NCBI RefSeq assembly: GCF_009729555.1
Contig: NZ_WODC01000004.1
Span: forward strand, 186,001-250,000
Origin: Pseudodesulfovibrio alkaliphilus
GTDB taxonomy: Bacteria > Desulfobacterota > Desulfovibrionia > Desulfovibrionales > Desulfovibrionaceae
DNA: 64,000 nucleotides
Reading direction: 5' to 3'
Each line of letters opens with the position of its first letter. Positions within the stretch are counted from its first letter, which is position 1. This document shows positions 53,070-62,666 of the stretch, in pieces. The notes under the pieces are model-generated. The model was not told the origin of the DNA. It ran no database searches and saw nothing but the letters and a program-made list of their open reading frames with translations. The translations under genes were made by a program, and so were the position numbers.

Positions 53070-53788
53070 ACACCCCGGAGCATCTGCGCTCGCTGGTGGA
53101 TTGCGGGCTGGAGTTTCTTTACGCTCCGGGCAGGGCCGCGCCAGTTGCCGCCGAACCAGTCTCTGGTGCTGCTCGGGGAGGTGCGCCTCTCCGGCGGCCA
53201 ACTCCTCCCACGGCGGACAACCAGTGGGCCGCAGCTCGGCCAGGGCAGGGGGGTCAGCCCCTTTCCACCGCGTCAAGGCAGCAACCGCCGCGTCCAGCAG
53301 CGCCCTCTGGGCAGTCTCCTTCCGCGACCGTCAACCCAGGCCTGCCCGAGCCCTGGGCCACCTATTTTTCTAAGGCCGCTCCCTCGCCGCGCATCATCTG
53401 GACTTACCTGGAACTGGGACTTGACCTCTCCGGCCACGCCGACACCCGCCGATCCGCTGTTCTGCGCAACCTGATCACACATCTGCGCTGGCCTCGCGGC
53501 ACCACGGCCTTCTGGCCCGTTGCCGCCTGCCACGACGGTGCCCTCAAACCCGACGGGGCCATGTTTTGGAGAGGGTGGGAGCATTGGCGTACCCAGCACA
53601 TCGTTTGCTTCGGACACGATGCCCTTGGCGTGATCCACCCCGATGCCGAGCAGGGATGCGACAAGGTTTTCCGGGAGCATGTCACCATTCATGTCCTGCC
53701 GCCCCTGGCAGAGCTGATGAATCGCCTGCCTCACGAGCAGCAGATGGCTGTCGACGTTCTCGCTGCTTTGCGTCTTGGTGCCGACTGA
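53045..53788 (+). CDS. Protein of unknown function (247 aa), C-terminal alpha/beta domain
   Basis: A 247-aa protein in two parts: about 100 residues rich in Pro, Ala and Gln, likely disordered, then a compact domain (IIWTYLELGLDLSGH, RRSAVLRNLITHLRWPRGTTAFWP, HIVCFGHDALGVIHP). The C-terminal part has the feel of a uracil-DNA-glycosylase-like or Rossmannoid fold, but no catalytic motif is clear. Its ATG lies inside coaBC, 25 bases before that stop, with GGAGA upstream. I do not recognise the family. Confidence 0.7.
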   Translation: MGSPAARLNTPEHLRSLVDCGLEFLYAPGRAAPVAAEPVSGAARGGAPLRRPTPPTADNQWAAARPGQGGQPLSTASRQQPPRPAAPSGQSPSATVNPGLPEPWATYFSKAAPSPRIIWTYLELGLDLSGHADTRRSAVLRNLITHLRWPRGTTAFWPVAACHDGALKPDGAMFWRGWEHWRTQHIVCFGHDALGVIHPDAEQGCDKVFREHVTIHVLPPLAELMNRLPHEQQMAVDVLAALRLGAD

Positions 53789-53849
53789 TCCTTTTCCCGA
53801 CCGCTTGGGTCGTGTAGAGTGGGGGCAACCCTCTTACCCAGGAGTCGTC

Positions 53850-55160
53850 ATGCGCCAGTTGATCCGCGTCCTTGCCGCAGTGTTCCTTTTGGTCTGCGTC
53901 TGTTTTCCGGCGTCCTCTCCTGCGGACGACCGGACATTCGGCGTGACCCGCGTGACCGTGTCCGGTCCCATCAGCCCGGCCCAGGCCGAACTTCTTGACA
54001 ATGCGCTTGCCCACGCCGTGCGACAGCAGAGCTCCATGCTTCTGCTGGTGCTCGACACTCCGGGCGGCCTTGGCGATTCCATGCGGGCCATGGTTTCCAC
54101 CATTCTCAATGCGCCAATGCCTGTGGCTGTCTGGGTGGGTCCTGCCGGGGCCCGCGCCGCTTCGGCCGGGGTTTTTCTCGTGGCAGCGGCCAGCGTGGCC
54201 GGGATGGCTCCCCAGACCACCATCGGGGCCGCCTCGCCTGTGGGCCTGGGCGGTGCCGAGATCGACGGCACCATGGCCAAGAAGGTCACACAGGACTTCA
54301 CAAGCCTTGTGCGCGCCGTGTCCGAGGCCAGAGGTCGAAACAGCGAATGGTATGCCAGCGCCGTGACCGAGAGCGTTTCCATCACCGCCAACGAGGCGCT
54401 GGAGGCCCGCGTTGTCGATCTGCTGGCCCAGACAGATCGTGCCTTCCTGGTCCAGGCGGGCAGGGCGGGTGTGCTCCACGAGGGGGCCACCATCACCTTT
54501 GATCCCGGTCAGATCCAGATTACCGATTATGAACCCGGATTCCGCTACTCCTTTCTCTCCTGGCTCCTGCACCCCCAGGTGGCCTACCTGCTGCTCATGG
54601 GCGGCATGCTCGGTTTGTTTATCGAAATAACCCATCCAGGCTCCATCTTTCCCGGCGTTTTTGGCGGGCTTTGCCTTTTGCTCGGCCTCTATGCCATGTC
54701 TGTGCTGCCCACGGATGTCACCGGCCTGCTGCTTCTCGGATTTGCCCTGGTGCTTTTTCTGCTTGAAATCAAAATCGTCAGCTATGGGTTGCTTTCCGTG
54801 GCCGGGGCAGTGGCCATGTTCATCGGCTCTGTACTCCTGTTCCGCGATGACTATGGCACACTGTCCGTTCCCATGTCCTTCCTGCTGCTGCCGGTGCTCG
54901 TGGTTTCGGGGGCGTCTGCGGCGCTGGTCTATCTTGTGGTACGTTCAAGCAGGGTGGAGCGCCCCCTGGGGCTGCCCGCCCTGGTCGGCCAGGAGGCGGA
55001 AGTGCTGGACTGGGACGGCGAATCAGGTCAGATTTTCCTGCGAGGCGAAATTTGGGCCGCCAAGAGGGCGTCAGGCGATTTTTCGCCTCGGCGCGGCATG
55101 AGGGTCCAGGTTGTGTCCGCAAACGCTCTGACGCTTGAAATTGGGCCTTTGGGCTCTTAA
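53850..55160 (+). CDS. NfeD-family membrane serine protease (long form)
   Basis: A 436-aa member of the STOPP/NfeD family: signal peptide (1-26), a ClpP-like protease domain (about 30-215) with nucleophile Ser105 in ARAASAGVFL and general-base lysine about 40 residues on (MAKKVTQD), four or so membrane helices (about 240-345), and a C-terminal soluble OB-fold NfeD domain. Such proteases cut the C-terminus of the partner stomatin/slipin, which is the next gene. AGGAG precedes the ATG. Confidence 0.92.
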   Translation: MRQLIRVLAAVFLLVCVCFPASSPADDRTFGVTRVTVSGPISPAQAELLDNALAHAVRQQSSMLLLVLDTPGGLGDSMRAMVSTILNAPMPVAVWVGPAGARAASAGVFLVAAASVAGMAPQTTIGAASPVGLGGAEIDGTMAKKVTQDFTSLVRAVSEARGRNSEWYASAVTESVSITANEALEARVVDLLAQTDRAFLVQAGRAGVLHEGATITFDPGQIQITDYEPGFRYSFLSWLLHPQVAYLLLMGGMLGLFIEITHPGSIFPGVFGGLCLLLGLYAMSVLPTDVTGLLLLGFALVLFLLEIKIVSYGLLSVAGAVAMFIGSVLLFRDDYGTLSVPMSFLLLPVLVVSGASAALVYLVVRSSRVERPLGLPALVGQEAEVLDWDGESGQIFLRGEIWAAKRASGDFSPRRGMRVQVVSANALTLEIGPLGS

Positions 55161-55196
55161 CTCCCGGATACCAAAGGTTTCCGGTCAGGAGGCAAC

Positions 55197-55961
55197 ATGC
55201 TTATTCCGCAAATCATTCTTTTGGCCCTGGTGATCGCGTTTGTGGTCTCGGCCCTGCGTGTGCTCAACGAGTACGAGCGCGGCGTCATCTTCCGGCTTGG
55301 CCGCTGCATCGGGGCCAAAGGCCCTGGGCTGATCATTCTCATCCCCGTGCTTGACAAGATGGTCAAGGTTTCCATGCGCGTCCTTGCGCTGGACGTGCCC
55401 CATCAGGATGTCATCACCCAGGACAACGTCAGCCTCAAGGTCAATGCCGTGATTTACTTCCGGGTCATTGACCCGGTCAAGGCGATCCTTGAAATAGAGG
55501 ATTATATGTTCGCCACTTCGCAACTTGCGCAAACCACCTTGCGTAGCGTATGTGGTGGCGTCGAACTTGACGACCTGCTTTCGCATCGCGACAAGGTCAA
55601 CACGCAAATACAGGCCATACTCGATCAGCATACGGACCCCTGGGGTATCAAGGTGACCACAGTGGAGGTCAAGCACATTGACCTGCCCCAGGAAATGCAG
55701 CGGGCCATGGCCAAGCAGGCCGAGGCGGAGCGCGAGCGCCGGGCCAAGGTCATCGGTGCCGAGGGAGAGTTTCAGGCGGCCACCAAGCTGGCCGATGCCG
55801 CTGAGATCATTGCCCGCCACCCGGCCGCCTTGCAGTTGCGCTACCTGCAGACCATGAGGGAGATGGCGTCGGAGAGCAAGTCCGCCACGGTACTGCCGAT
55901 CCCCCTTGACATCCTTAATGCACTGATGCCCGGCAAGGGCGGTGCGCAAACCAAGGAATAG
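55197..55961 (+). CDS. Slipin/stomatin-like SPFH (band 7) protein
   Basis: A 254-aa SPFH protein: one N-terminal membrane helix ([18 protein letters not shown]), the band 7 core ([33 protein letters not shown]) and a helical C-terminal part ([20 protein letters not shown]). It should form large membrane rings organising the bilayer. The pairing with the NfeD protease 36 bp upstream is a well-known arrangement. Confidence 0.95.
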   Translation: MLIPQIILLALVIAFVVSALRVLNEYERGVIFRLGRCIGAKGPGLIILIPVLDKMVKVSMRVLALDVPHQDVITQDNVSLKVNAVIYFRVIDPVKAILEIEDYMFATSQLAQTTLRSVCGGVELDDLLSHRDKVNTQIQAILDQHTDPWGIKVTTVEVKHIDLPQEMQRAMAKQAEAERERRAKVIGAEGEFQAATKLADAAEIIARHPAALQLRYLQTMREMASESKSATVLPIPLDILNALMPGKGGAQTKE

Positions 55962-55970
55962 AGACCGTTC

Positions 55971-56978
55971 ATGAAGATTCTTGTTACAGGTGCCGCCGGA
56001 TTCATCGGCTTTCATCTCTCCCGCGCCCTTGTCGGCCAGGGGCACGAGGTTGTCGGGCTCGACAACCTCAATGACTACTATGATGTCAATCTGAAGAAGG
56101 CGCGGCTCTCGGTCCTGGGCGAGAGCCCCCTTTTCCGGCATGTGAACATCAGCCTTGAGCATGATCAACCCATGAGCGAGCTGTTTCGCAGCGAGGGCTT
56201 CACCCATGTGGTCAATCTGGCCGCACAGGCGGGAGTCCGGTACAGCATCGACAACCCCAGGGCCTACATTGATTCCAATGTCGTCGGTTTTCTCAATATT
56301 CTTGAAGGGTGCCGACACAATGGAGTGGAGCACCTGGTGTACGCGTCCAGCAGCTCGGTGTACGGGCTCAATACGCACATGCCTCTGGACCCGCACCGCG
56401 GGGTTGATCATCCCATGAGCCTCTATGCAGCCACAAAAAAGGCCAACGAGATGATGGCCCACTCGTACAGCAGCCTCTACTCCCTGCCCACAACCGGCCT
56501 GCGCTTCTTCACAGTGTATGGGCCATGGGGCAGGCCGGACATGGCCCTGTTCCTTTTCACCAAGAACATCCTGGCTGGCGAGCCCATCAATGTCTTCAAC
56601 TACGGCAAGATGCGCCGGGACTTCACCTACATCGATGACATCGTCGAGGGCGTTGTCCGCGTGGTTGCCAACACGGCGGCTCCAAACCCCGCCTGGGACG
56701 GAGACAGTCCCGACCCCTGCACCAGCTCAGCGCCTTTTAGGGTCTACAACATCGGCAACAACCAGGTGGTCGAGCTGTCGCGCTATATAGAGGTAATAGA
56801 AGAGGTGGTCGGCAAGAAGGCTATCTACAACTACCTGCCCATGCAGCCCGGCGACGTACCGGCCACCGAGGCAGACGTGCGTGACCTTGAGCGGGATGTG
56901 GCATTCAAGCCCAGCACCTCCATTGAGGTAGGCATCCGCAAATTCATCGATTGGTACCGACAGTACTACAAAGCGTAG
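55971..56978 (+). CDS. NAD-dependent sugar epimerase (UDP-glucuronate 4-epimerase-like)
   Basis: A 335-aa extended short-chain dehydrogenase with the NAD-binding GAAGFIG at residues 7-13, the [15 protein letters not shown] segment, catalytic Ser/Tyr/Lys ([17 protein letters not shown]) and [13 protein letters not shown]. This set matches UDP-glucuronate 4-epimerase-type enzymes that make UDP-galacturonate for surface polysaccharide. It follows the slipin gene by nine bases and ends at a strong terminator. Confidence 0.92.
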   Translation: MKILVTGAAGFIGFHLSRALVGQGHEVVGLDNLNDYYDVNLKKARLSVLGESPLFRHVNISLEHDQPMSELFRSEGFTHVVNLAAQAGVRYSIDNPRAYIDSNVVGFLNILEGCRHNGVEHLVYASSSSVYGLNTHMPLDPHRGVDHPMSLYAATKKANEMMAHSYSSLYSLPTTGLRFFTVYGPWGRPDMALFLFTKNILAGEPINVFNYGKMRRDFTYIDDIVEGVVRVVANTAAPNPAWDGDSPDPCTSSAPFRVYNIGNNQVVELSRYIEVIEEVVGKKAIYNYLPMQPGDVPATEADVRDLERDVAFKPSTSIEVGIRKFIDWYRQYYKA

Positions 56979-56984
56979 TTCTTT

Positions 56985-57018
56985 GCCCGGCCCGGCTATT
57001 CAGGGCCGGGCTTTTTTT
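56985..57018 (+). terminator. Rho-independent terminator after the epimerase gene
   Basis: GCCCGGCCC (56985-56993) and GGGCCGGGC (57003-57011) form a nine-base stem with a nine-base loop, followed by seven T (57012-57018). It starts a few bases after the stop codon. Confidence 0.9.
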
Positions 57019-57201
57019 GTTTCAACCTCCTGTTCCTTGCGCGAGGCTGCTGCCGCGCACGCCAGCCTTCTTCTGGGCGGCCTGTCGGGGGCTGTCACCT
57101 TGATTTCTCCGTCATACACACACTTTTTTCTCGGCTTGCATCGGGGGCCCCTTGCCTTCGGTTGCCACTTGGCTTAGGAACAGTGATGGTCAGGGCGCAA
57201 G

Positions 57202-57217
57202 CGTTTCACGTGAAACA
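57202..57217. other. parS centromere-like site 1 (15 of 16)
   Basis: CGTTTCACGTGAAACA differs from the bacterial parS consensus TGTTTCACGTGAAACA only at the first base. It lies 77 bp before the parA start and would be bound by ParB. Confidence 0.9.
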
Positions 57218-57236
57218 TTTTCGAGCCCGCGCAGCG

Positions 57237-57252
57237 TGTTTCACGTGAAACA
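57237..57252. other. parS centromere-like site 2 (perfect)
   Basis: TGTTTCACGTGAAACA is the exact 16-bp parS palindrome, 19 bp after site 1. The pair marks a ParB loading site upstream of parA and agrees with an origin-proximal position. Confidence 0.97.
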
Positions 57253-57293
57253 CGGAGCTTGGGCAAAAAACGCAGGGCACAAGTGAGGATTCC

Positions 57294-58067
57294 GTGGCGA
57301 GAAGAATCGTTGTAGCGAATCAAAAGGGCGGAGTGGGCAAGACGACCACCTCGGTGAACTTGGCCGCCTCTCTGGCCGTGATGGAGAAGCGGGTCTTGCT
57401 GGTGGATTTCGATCCCCAGGGTAATGCTTCAAGCGGCCTTGGCTTTTATCCGGGCGACAAGCGTGAGAACATCTATTCCGTCCTGTTCGAGCCGAAGAAT
57501 GTGGGAAAAGCCATCTACAAGACGGATATTCCTTTTCTGGACATCCTTCCGGGAACCCAGGATCTGGTGGGGGCCGAGATTGAGCTTGTGGACAAGCTCG
57601 GGCGTGAGTACTACCTGCGCGATCTGCTCATGGGGGTGGACGCCGAGTACGAGTATATCCTTATCGACTGCCCGCCGTCCCTTGGCCTGCTCACTGTCAA
57701 CGCGCTCTGCGCGGCAAGCGAGCTGTTAGTGCCGCTTCAATGCGAGTATTACGCCCTGGAGGGCATTGCGCAGCTGCTCATGACATACGAGCTGGTTCGA
57801 AAGCGGCTAAACGCCGACCTGGGCATCCTTGGGGTGGTCCTGACCATGTATGACTCAAGGAACAGGCTGTCGTGGCAGGTGAAAAACGAGGTGCGCAAGG
57901 CGTTTCCCCAGCACCTCTTTGAGACGATCATACCGAGAAATGTGCGCCTGTCCGAGGCTCCGAGCTTTGGCAAGCCCGTGATCGACTATGATATCAAGTC
58001 TCGTGGGGCCGAAGCCTACCTCGCCCTGGCGCAGGAGGTGGCAAAAAGCACCACTGGCCGGGCGTAG
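57294..58067 (+). CDS. parA: Chromosome-partitioning ATPase ParA (Soj)
   Basis: A 257-aa ParA with the deviant Walker motif KGGVGKTT near the N-terminus (VVANQKGGVGKTTTSVNLA), VDFDPQGNASSGLG, and the later DCPPSLGLLTVNAL. It moves ParB-parS complexes by ATP-dependent DNA binding. The start is GTG 57294 with GTGAGGA before it. It lies just after the two parS sites. parB is not directly downstream; an opposite-strand gene lies between. Confidence 0.97.
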   Translation: MARRIVVANQKGGVGKTTTSVNLAASLAVMEKRVLLVDFDPQGNASSGLGFYPGDKRENIYSVLFEPKNVGKAIYKTDIPFLDILPGTQDLVGAEIELVDKLGREYYLRDLLMGVDAEYEYILIDCPPSLGLLTVNALCAASELLVPLQCEYYALEGIAQLLMTYELVRKRLNADLGILGVVLTMYDSRNRLSWQVKNEVRKAFPQHLFETIIPRNVRLSEAPSFGKPVIDYDIKSRGAEAYLALAQEVAKSTTGRA

Positions 58068-58137
58068 CAAGGCGTTACATCGTCATGGTTGCAGGCTGGA
58101 TGAGAGGTTGTGATCATCGTGATCGCTCGCCGGATGA

Positions 58138-58563
58138 TCAGTATCGACCCTCTTTGGAGCTGTTTTTTTCAGGGGTGAAGGGTGTGCACTCGGTCTTGAT
58201 CTTGTCCTTGAAGTGCTTTTTGGTCACCTTGGCCCGACAGTTGGCGCAGACAAAGGAAACCAGGCCAGCCAGGTTGGCGGAAGTCAGCCGGAATTTGCGC
58301 GGTTCATCCCCGCGCCAGTCCTGGGTGGAATTGCCGCAATGCTCGCAGTGGACATCCGTGTCCACGGGGTAGGCGAAATCCCAGTATTGGGTGAGAGTCT
58401 CCCATTCCGCAAGGGGCTCGGGCCCATGGGCTGGTTCGGCCGCGTCGCGCAGGCCCAGGGCCTCCAGCACTGCGGACCGGGTGCGGGTCCAGGCCGGGCC
58501 GGAGAGCAGGGCGCCGATGAGGGTTCCGTCCTTGTCGTAGAGTTCGGTGATGTGATCAGACAT
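58138..58563 (-). CDS. Zinc-ribbon protein of unknown function (141 aa)
   Basis: A 141-aa soluble protein with an acidic first half and two cysteine pairs, CEHCG at about residue 74 and CANCR at about 110, which probably bind one zinc. The C-terminus is basic (KVTKKHFKDKIKTE). ATG 58563 has GGAG just upstream; a longer open frame lies inside the parB leader. It occupies the gap between parA and parB on the opposite strand. Function unknown. Confidence 0.75.
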   Translation of the reverse strand: MSDHITELYDKDGTLIGALLSGPAWTRTRSAVLEALGLRDAAEPAHGPEPLAEWETLTQYWDFAYPVDTDVHCEHCGNSTQDWRGDEPRKFRLTSANLAGLVSFVCANCRAKVTKKHFKDKIKTECTPFTPEKNSSKEGRY

Positions 58564-58655
58564 GTCTGCTCCGATGGTTCGTGGTTGTCGGGGCGTTATA
58601 GGCGCTATCGCCCCTGGGGGCAAGGCGCATGATGCAAAGAACAGGAGATGGGGCC

Positions 58656-59579
58656 ATGGTCGCAGGCAACAGAGGACTTGGACGGGGGCTGGACGCGCTG
58701 CTGGGCGGTGTGCGCGAGGATGCGCAGAAAACATCGGCTTCGGCGGAGGTGCGCCTGATTAGTGTTGAAGCCATAGCGCCAAACCCGTATCAGCCGCGCC
58801 GGGAGTTTTCCCAGGCCGCCCTGGACGATTTGTGCGATTCCATCCGGGCCCGCGGGGTGCTCCAGCCGGTGTTGGTGCGCTCCGTTGGCGAAGGGCGCTA
58901 CGAATTGGTGGCTGGCGAGCGCCGACTCCGCGCCACCCGGCAGGCGGGCCTTGGCGAGATTCCGGCCCTGGTCCGCGAGATGACCGACCAGGAGAGCCTG
59001 GCCATTGCACTCATCGAGAATCTGCAACGCGAGGATCTCAACGCCATTGAAGAGGCCCTGGGCTATCAGCAGCTTCAGCGGGAGTTCGGTTTGAGCCAGG
59101 AGGAATTGGCCAGACAGGTGGGCAAGAGCCGCTCGGCCGTGGCCAATTCGCTGCGTCTGCTCTCCCTGCCCGAGGCGGTGCGCCAGGACATCCAGGCCGG
59201 GGCCGTGTCCGCCGGCCATGGCCGCGCCATTATGAGTATTGCCGATGCAGCGGCGCAGGCCGAGCTGCATAAGCGCATAGTGGAGAACGGGCTGACAGTG
59301 CGTCAGGCCGAGGCGCAGGCCGTGTTCTGGAAGGGCAGCGGCCGCTTGCCCGGGGCCGAGGAACTTGAGCGCACGACAAAGGCCGATACGGTCGACGCCC
59401 CCCGGCGTGCCGAGCCCCTGTCCCCGGAATTGCGTGCCGCGCAAGAGGCGTTTTCCGGTTTGCTGGGCGTCAGGGTTCGCATTTCCGGGACTATGGAAAA
59501 GGGCAAGGTAACAGTGGCTTACAATTCCAAAGAGGAATTGCGGTCCTTTGCGGAAAGACTCGGCGTCGAGCTTGACTGA
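58656..59579 (+). CDS. parB: Chromosome-partitioning protein ParB (Spo0J)
   Basis: A 307-aa ParB, a CTP-dependent clamp loaded at parS. It has the ParA-contact N-terminus (RGLGRGLDALLG), the ParB box with GERRLRATRQAGL, ENLQREDLNAIEEALGY, a helix-turn-helix (LSQEELARQVGKSRSAVANSLRLL) and a C-terminal dimer domain. I choose ATG 58656, nine bases after AGGAG; ATGs at 58629 and 58632 are possible. It lies 588 bp after parA. Confidence 0.97.
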   Translation: MVAGNRGLGRGLDALLGGVREDAQKTSASAEVRLISVEAIAPNPYQPRREFSQAALDDLCDSIRARGVLQPVLVRSVGEGRYELVAGERRLRATRQAGLGEIPALVREMTDQESLAIALIENLQREDLNAIEEALGYQQLQREFGLSQEELARQVGKSRSAVANSLRLLSLPEAVRQDIQAGAVSAGHGRAIMSIADAAAQAELHKRIVENGLTVRQAEAQAVFWKGSGRLPGAEELERTTKADTVDAPRRAEPLSPELRAAQEAFSGLLGVRVRISGTMEKGKVTVAYNSKEELRSFAERLGVELD

Positions 59580-59754
59580 CAGCTAGCGCCGGGGATCAAG
59601 GGAACGTCAGGACGGCCCTGTGGGCTGATTGACGAATCTGTGATCAAGTGGTGATGCCGTGCCCGGGCGCCCCGCGATATCGGCGGGCCAACAAAGATGG
59701 CGGCAGCCTGGGCTGGTCGACAATAACGCATGAGAAGCATTCGGAATACAAGGC

Positions 59755-60762
59755 ATGAAGCGTAAGTTCATTCGTGAGGCAGTGCGAGGGCTGGCAGGCG
59801 GCAAGGTCATGATCATCGGCGATTTGATGCTTGATCACTACATGATCGGTTCTGTTGAGCGCATTTCTCCCGAGGCGCCTGTTCCCGTGGTCCGGGTCGA
59901 GCGGGAGACCTCCCTCCTGGGCGGGGCGGGCAATGTGGCAAGAAACATCGTCTCTCTCGGGGGCGAGGCGCTGCTGATCTCCACGGTGGGCACGGACGAG
60001 GACGGCGCCCGGCTGGACCGGCTCTGCAACAAGGCGCAACTGAACACAAAGCTGATTCGCGATCCAGCGCGACCCACCACGAAGAAGACCAGAATCATTG
60101 CTGGAACACAGCAGGTTGTGCGCGTGGACCAGGAGTTGTCCGTGCCTCTTCAGGACGCGGAACTGGACCAGCTCTTCAACCATCTGCAAATGGTTCTGCC
60201 CGGCTTTCCGGTCATCGTTCTATCGGATTATGGCAAGGGGTTCATCTGCCCGGAGTTCATGTGCCGGTTCATGGAAATGGTCGCCCAGTGCGACCCGCGG
60301 CCAATGGTTCTGGTGGACCCCAAGACCGTCAACTACGACCTCTACCATGGGGTGGACCTGCTCACGCCCAACACCAAGGAGGCAGGGGAGGGGGCCGGAC
60401 TGCCCGTCAAGGGCCAGGACACGGTCATCAGGGCCGGGCGAGCCCTCTTTGACCGCCTCGGCTGCCGCAATCTGCTCGTGACCATGGGCGGCGACGGCAT
60501 GGCCCTTTTCGAGGGGCCAGGGAAAGTGACACACATCCCCACCTTTGCCCGCAAGGTCTTTGATGTCACCGGGGCAGGCGACACGGTCATCGCCACAGTG
60601 GCCCTGGCCCTGGCCTCGGGCTTGGATCTCAGCGCTGCCTGCACCCTGGCCAATTACGCGGCCGGGATCGTGGTCGGGCAGGTGGGGGCGGCCACTGCCA
60701 CGCCGACCGATGTGCTGGAGGCGGTGGACGAACTGCCGGAGCCGACCCTTACACAATGGTAG
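59755..60762 (+). CDS. hldE1: D-glycero-beta-D-manno-heptose-7-phosphate kinase (RfaE domain I)
   Basis: A 335-aa PfkB-family kinase with GDLMLDHYMIGSVERISPEAP at the N-terminus (family pattern), LGGAGNVARN, and the ATP/anion-hole motif DVTGAGDTV near the C-terminus. It phosphorylates heptose-7-phosphate at O1 on the way to ADP-heptose for lipopolysaccharide core. It has only the kinase half; the adenylyltransferase half of HldE is absent and must be separate. Confidence 0.93.
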   Translation: MKRKFIREAVRGLAGGKVMIIGDLMLDHYMIGSVERISPEAPVPVVRVERETSLLGGAGNVARNIVSLGGEALLISTVGTDEDGARLDRLCNKAQLNTKLIRDPARPTTKKTRIIAGTQQVVRVDQELSVPLQDAELDQLFNHLQMVLPGFPVIVLSDYGKGFICPEFMCRFMEMVAQCDPRPMVLVDPKTVNYDLYHGVDLLTPNTKEAGEGAGLPVKGQDTVIRAGRALFDRLGCRNLLVTMGGDGMALFEGPGKVTHIPTFARKVFDVTGAGDTVIATVALALASGLDLSAACTLANYAAGIVVGQVGAATATPTDVLEAVDELPEPTLTQW

Positions 60763-60882
60763 TCAGCAAATAAAAACTCTTTGCTTTCTTGATGTTATCA
60801 ATCCGACAGCAAGGCCGGACAAAAAACAGCAATGCGCTTGGACCGCCACAGGCCAAGCGGCCAAACCGGCATAAGGTGATCC

Positions 60883-62193
60883 ATGGACACAGCGCCCAAA
60901 ACTTCCCCCGACACCGCCATTGCGTCCCTGGGGCAGGCCAGGATACCGACGCCTCTGCGTCATCCCCGCTATGTCGACGACTCCCGGCCGCTATCCCTGG
61001 TCATGACCTCTGAGGAGCTTGCCGAGCTGGACAACGACAGCCTGCTTCTCGAGTTCGAGAAGGCCGGACCGCGTGAGCGCCTCTATTTCGACCCGCCCAA
61101 GACCAAGTGCGCCATCGTCACCTGCGGCGGCCTGTGCCCGGGCATCAACGATGTCATCCGCGCCATCGTCATGGAGAGCCACTACCATTACGGGGTACGC
61201 ACAGTGCTCGGCATCCGCAACGGGCTCAGGGGGTTCATCCCCAAATACCGCTATGACCTCGTGGAGCTGACCCCGCAGTCGGTATCCGACATCCACCAGT
61301 TCGGGGGGACCATCCTCGGCTCGTCGCGTGGGCCGCAGGACCCGGCCGAAATCGTGGATGCCCTGGAGCGGCTGAACATCAGCGTTCTCTTCGTCATCGG
61401 CGGAGACGGCACCATGCGGGCCGCCAAGGCCATCATGGAAGAGGTGGAGGCCCGGCGGCGAAAGATCGCGGTCATCGGTATCCCCAAGACCATCGACAAT
61501 GACATCAATTTCATCACCCGCACCTTCGGGTTTGACACTGCCGTGGAAAAGGCCACCGAGGCGATCCAGTGCGCCCATGTGGAGGCCACGGGAATGGACA
61601 TGGGCGTCGGGCTCGTAAAGCTCATGGGTCGCGAGGCCGGATTCATCGCTGCCCAGGCCACACTGGCGATGCAGGAGGTGAACTTCCTGCTGGTCCCGGA
61701 GCAGCCTTTTGAGCTGGACGGGGAAAACGGGTTGCTCATGGCCCTTGAGCGGCGTCTGCTTGCGCGGGGCCACGCCCTCGTCGTCTGCGCCGAGGGCGCG
61801 GGCAGGAGCCTCCTTGAAGAGGAGAAGGGAACCGACGCATCGGGAAACGCCGTGCTCGGGGATATCTGCGGCCTGATCGCTCGGCGGGCCAGAGAACATT
61901 TCGACTCGCGGGGCCTGGAGATGAACATGAAGTTCATCGACCCAAGCTACATCATCCGCTCCGTGCCCGCCAACGCCAACGACCGCGTCTATTGCGGTTT
62001 TCTCGGACAGCACGCCGTGCATGCCGCCATGGCAGGCAAGACCGGCATGGTCGTCACCCAGATCAAGACGAGCATGGTCCATCTGCCCCTTGATCTGGTC
62101 ACGTCGAAAAAAAGGTTCCTCAACATCGACTCGGATTATTGGTCCTCGGTCATGGAGGCCACAGGGCAGGGGGCGTATTTCAGGAAAAAATGA
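60883..62193 (+). CDS. ATP-type 6-phosphofructokinase (long, plant/trypanosome-like group)
   Basis: A 436-aa phosphofructokinase, longer than the 320-aa bacterial PfkA, with about 80 extra N-terminal residues. Key stretches are CGGLCPGINDVIRAIV, GGDGTMRA and PKTIDNDI. The glycine in GGDG points to ATP as donor, whereas the lysine in PKTIDND is the form seen in pyrophosphate enzymes; this mixed pair is known from trypanosome and plant ATP enzymes. It catalyses the committed step of glycolysis. Confidence 0.9.
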   Translation: MDTAPKTSPDTAIASLGQARIPTPLRHPRYVDDSRPLSLVMTSEELAELDNDSLLLEFEKAGPRERLYFDPPKTKCAIVTCGGLCPGINDVIRAIVMESHYHYGVRTVLGIRNGLRGFIPKYRYDLVELTPQSVSDIHQFGGTILGSSRGPQDPAEIVDALERLNISVLFVIGGDGTMRAAKAIMEEVEARRRKIAVIGIPKTIDNDINFITRTFGFDTAVEKATEAIQCAHVEATGMDMGVGLVKLMGREAGFIAAQATLAMQEVNFLLVPEQPFELDGENGLLMALERRLLARGHALVVCAEGAGRSLLEEEKGTDASGNAVLGDICGLIARRAREHFDSRGLEMNMKFIDPSYIIRSVPANANDRVYCGFLGQHAVHAAMAGKTGMVVTQIKTSMVHLPLDLVTSKKRFLNIDSDYWSSVMEATGQGAYFRKK

Positions 62194-62215
62194 AAAGGGG
62201 GGCCAAAGGCCCCCC
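62191..62215 (-). terminator. Terminator between the PFK gene and the leftward 133-aa gene
   Basis: GGGGGGCC (62197-62204) and GGCCCCCC (62208-62215) form an eight-base stem with an AAA loop. On the minus strand it is followed by TTTTCATTTTTT, a strong terminator for the leftward gene. It also overlaps the end of the rightward phosphofructokinase. Confidence 0.8.
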
Positions 62216-62253
62216 AAGCATTTCTGCGACAGTCGAGCAATACGCCCGGAAAA

Positions 62254-62655
62254 CTACTCGTTGGCGGCCAGACGGCGGCGGACCTGCTCGCTCACCTGTC
62301 TGCTCGCGCTCTCCTTTTCCGAGTCGATGGCCACGGCCAGCAGCTCGAAAAGCTGATCGTAGGAAAATTCAAGGTCCATGCTCCCGTTGGAGACGATGCA
62401 GCTTTCCTCGCGCTCCTCGATACGGTAGGCCCTGCGCTCGCGGGCATGGCCGATGGCCGATATGATACCGTAAGCCAGGCGGCCTTGTTCGTCGCGGTAG
62501 AGCTTCTCCATGGTCAACATGCCTGTCGTGTCGTCAAAATACATTTCCTCGCCGATCAGCCGACCCGTAACAGCGGCATCCTCGCCGAAATCATTGGGTA
62601 GGTTGACCTTCAGCACTGGGTCGGTGTCGTGGCCGCCTGAAAATCGTTTCGACAT
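62254..62655 (-). CDS. Protein of unknown function (133 aa)
   Basis: A 133-aa soluble acidic protein, beta-rich in the first half (TGRLIGEEMYFDDTTGMLTMEKLYR) and helical with a charged C-terminus (VAIDSEKESASRQVSEQVRRRL). No family recognised. It lies 11 bp after the excisionase-like gene, forming a leftward pair that ends at a strong terminator, so it may act with that DNA-binding protein. Confidence 0.75.
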   Translation of the reverse strand: MSKRFSGGHDTDPVLKVNLPNDFGEDAAVTGRLIGEEMYFDDTTGMLTMEKLYRDEQGRLAYGIISAIGHARERRAYRIEEREESCIVSNGSMDLEFSYDQLFELLAVAIDSEKESASRQVSEQVRRRLAANE

Positions 62656-62666
62656 GCGCTCTCTCC

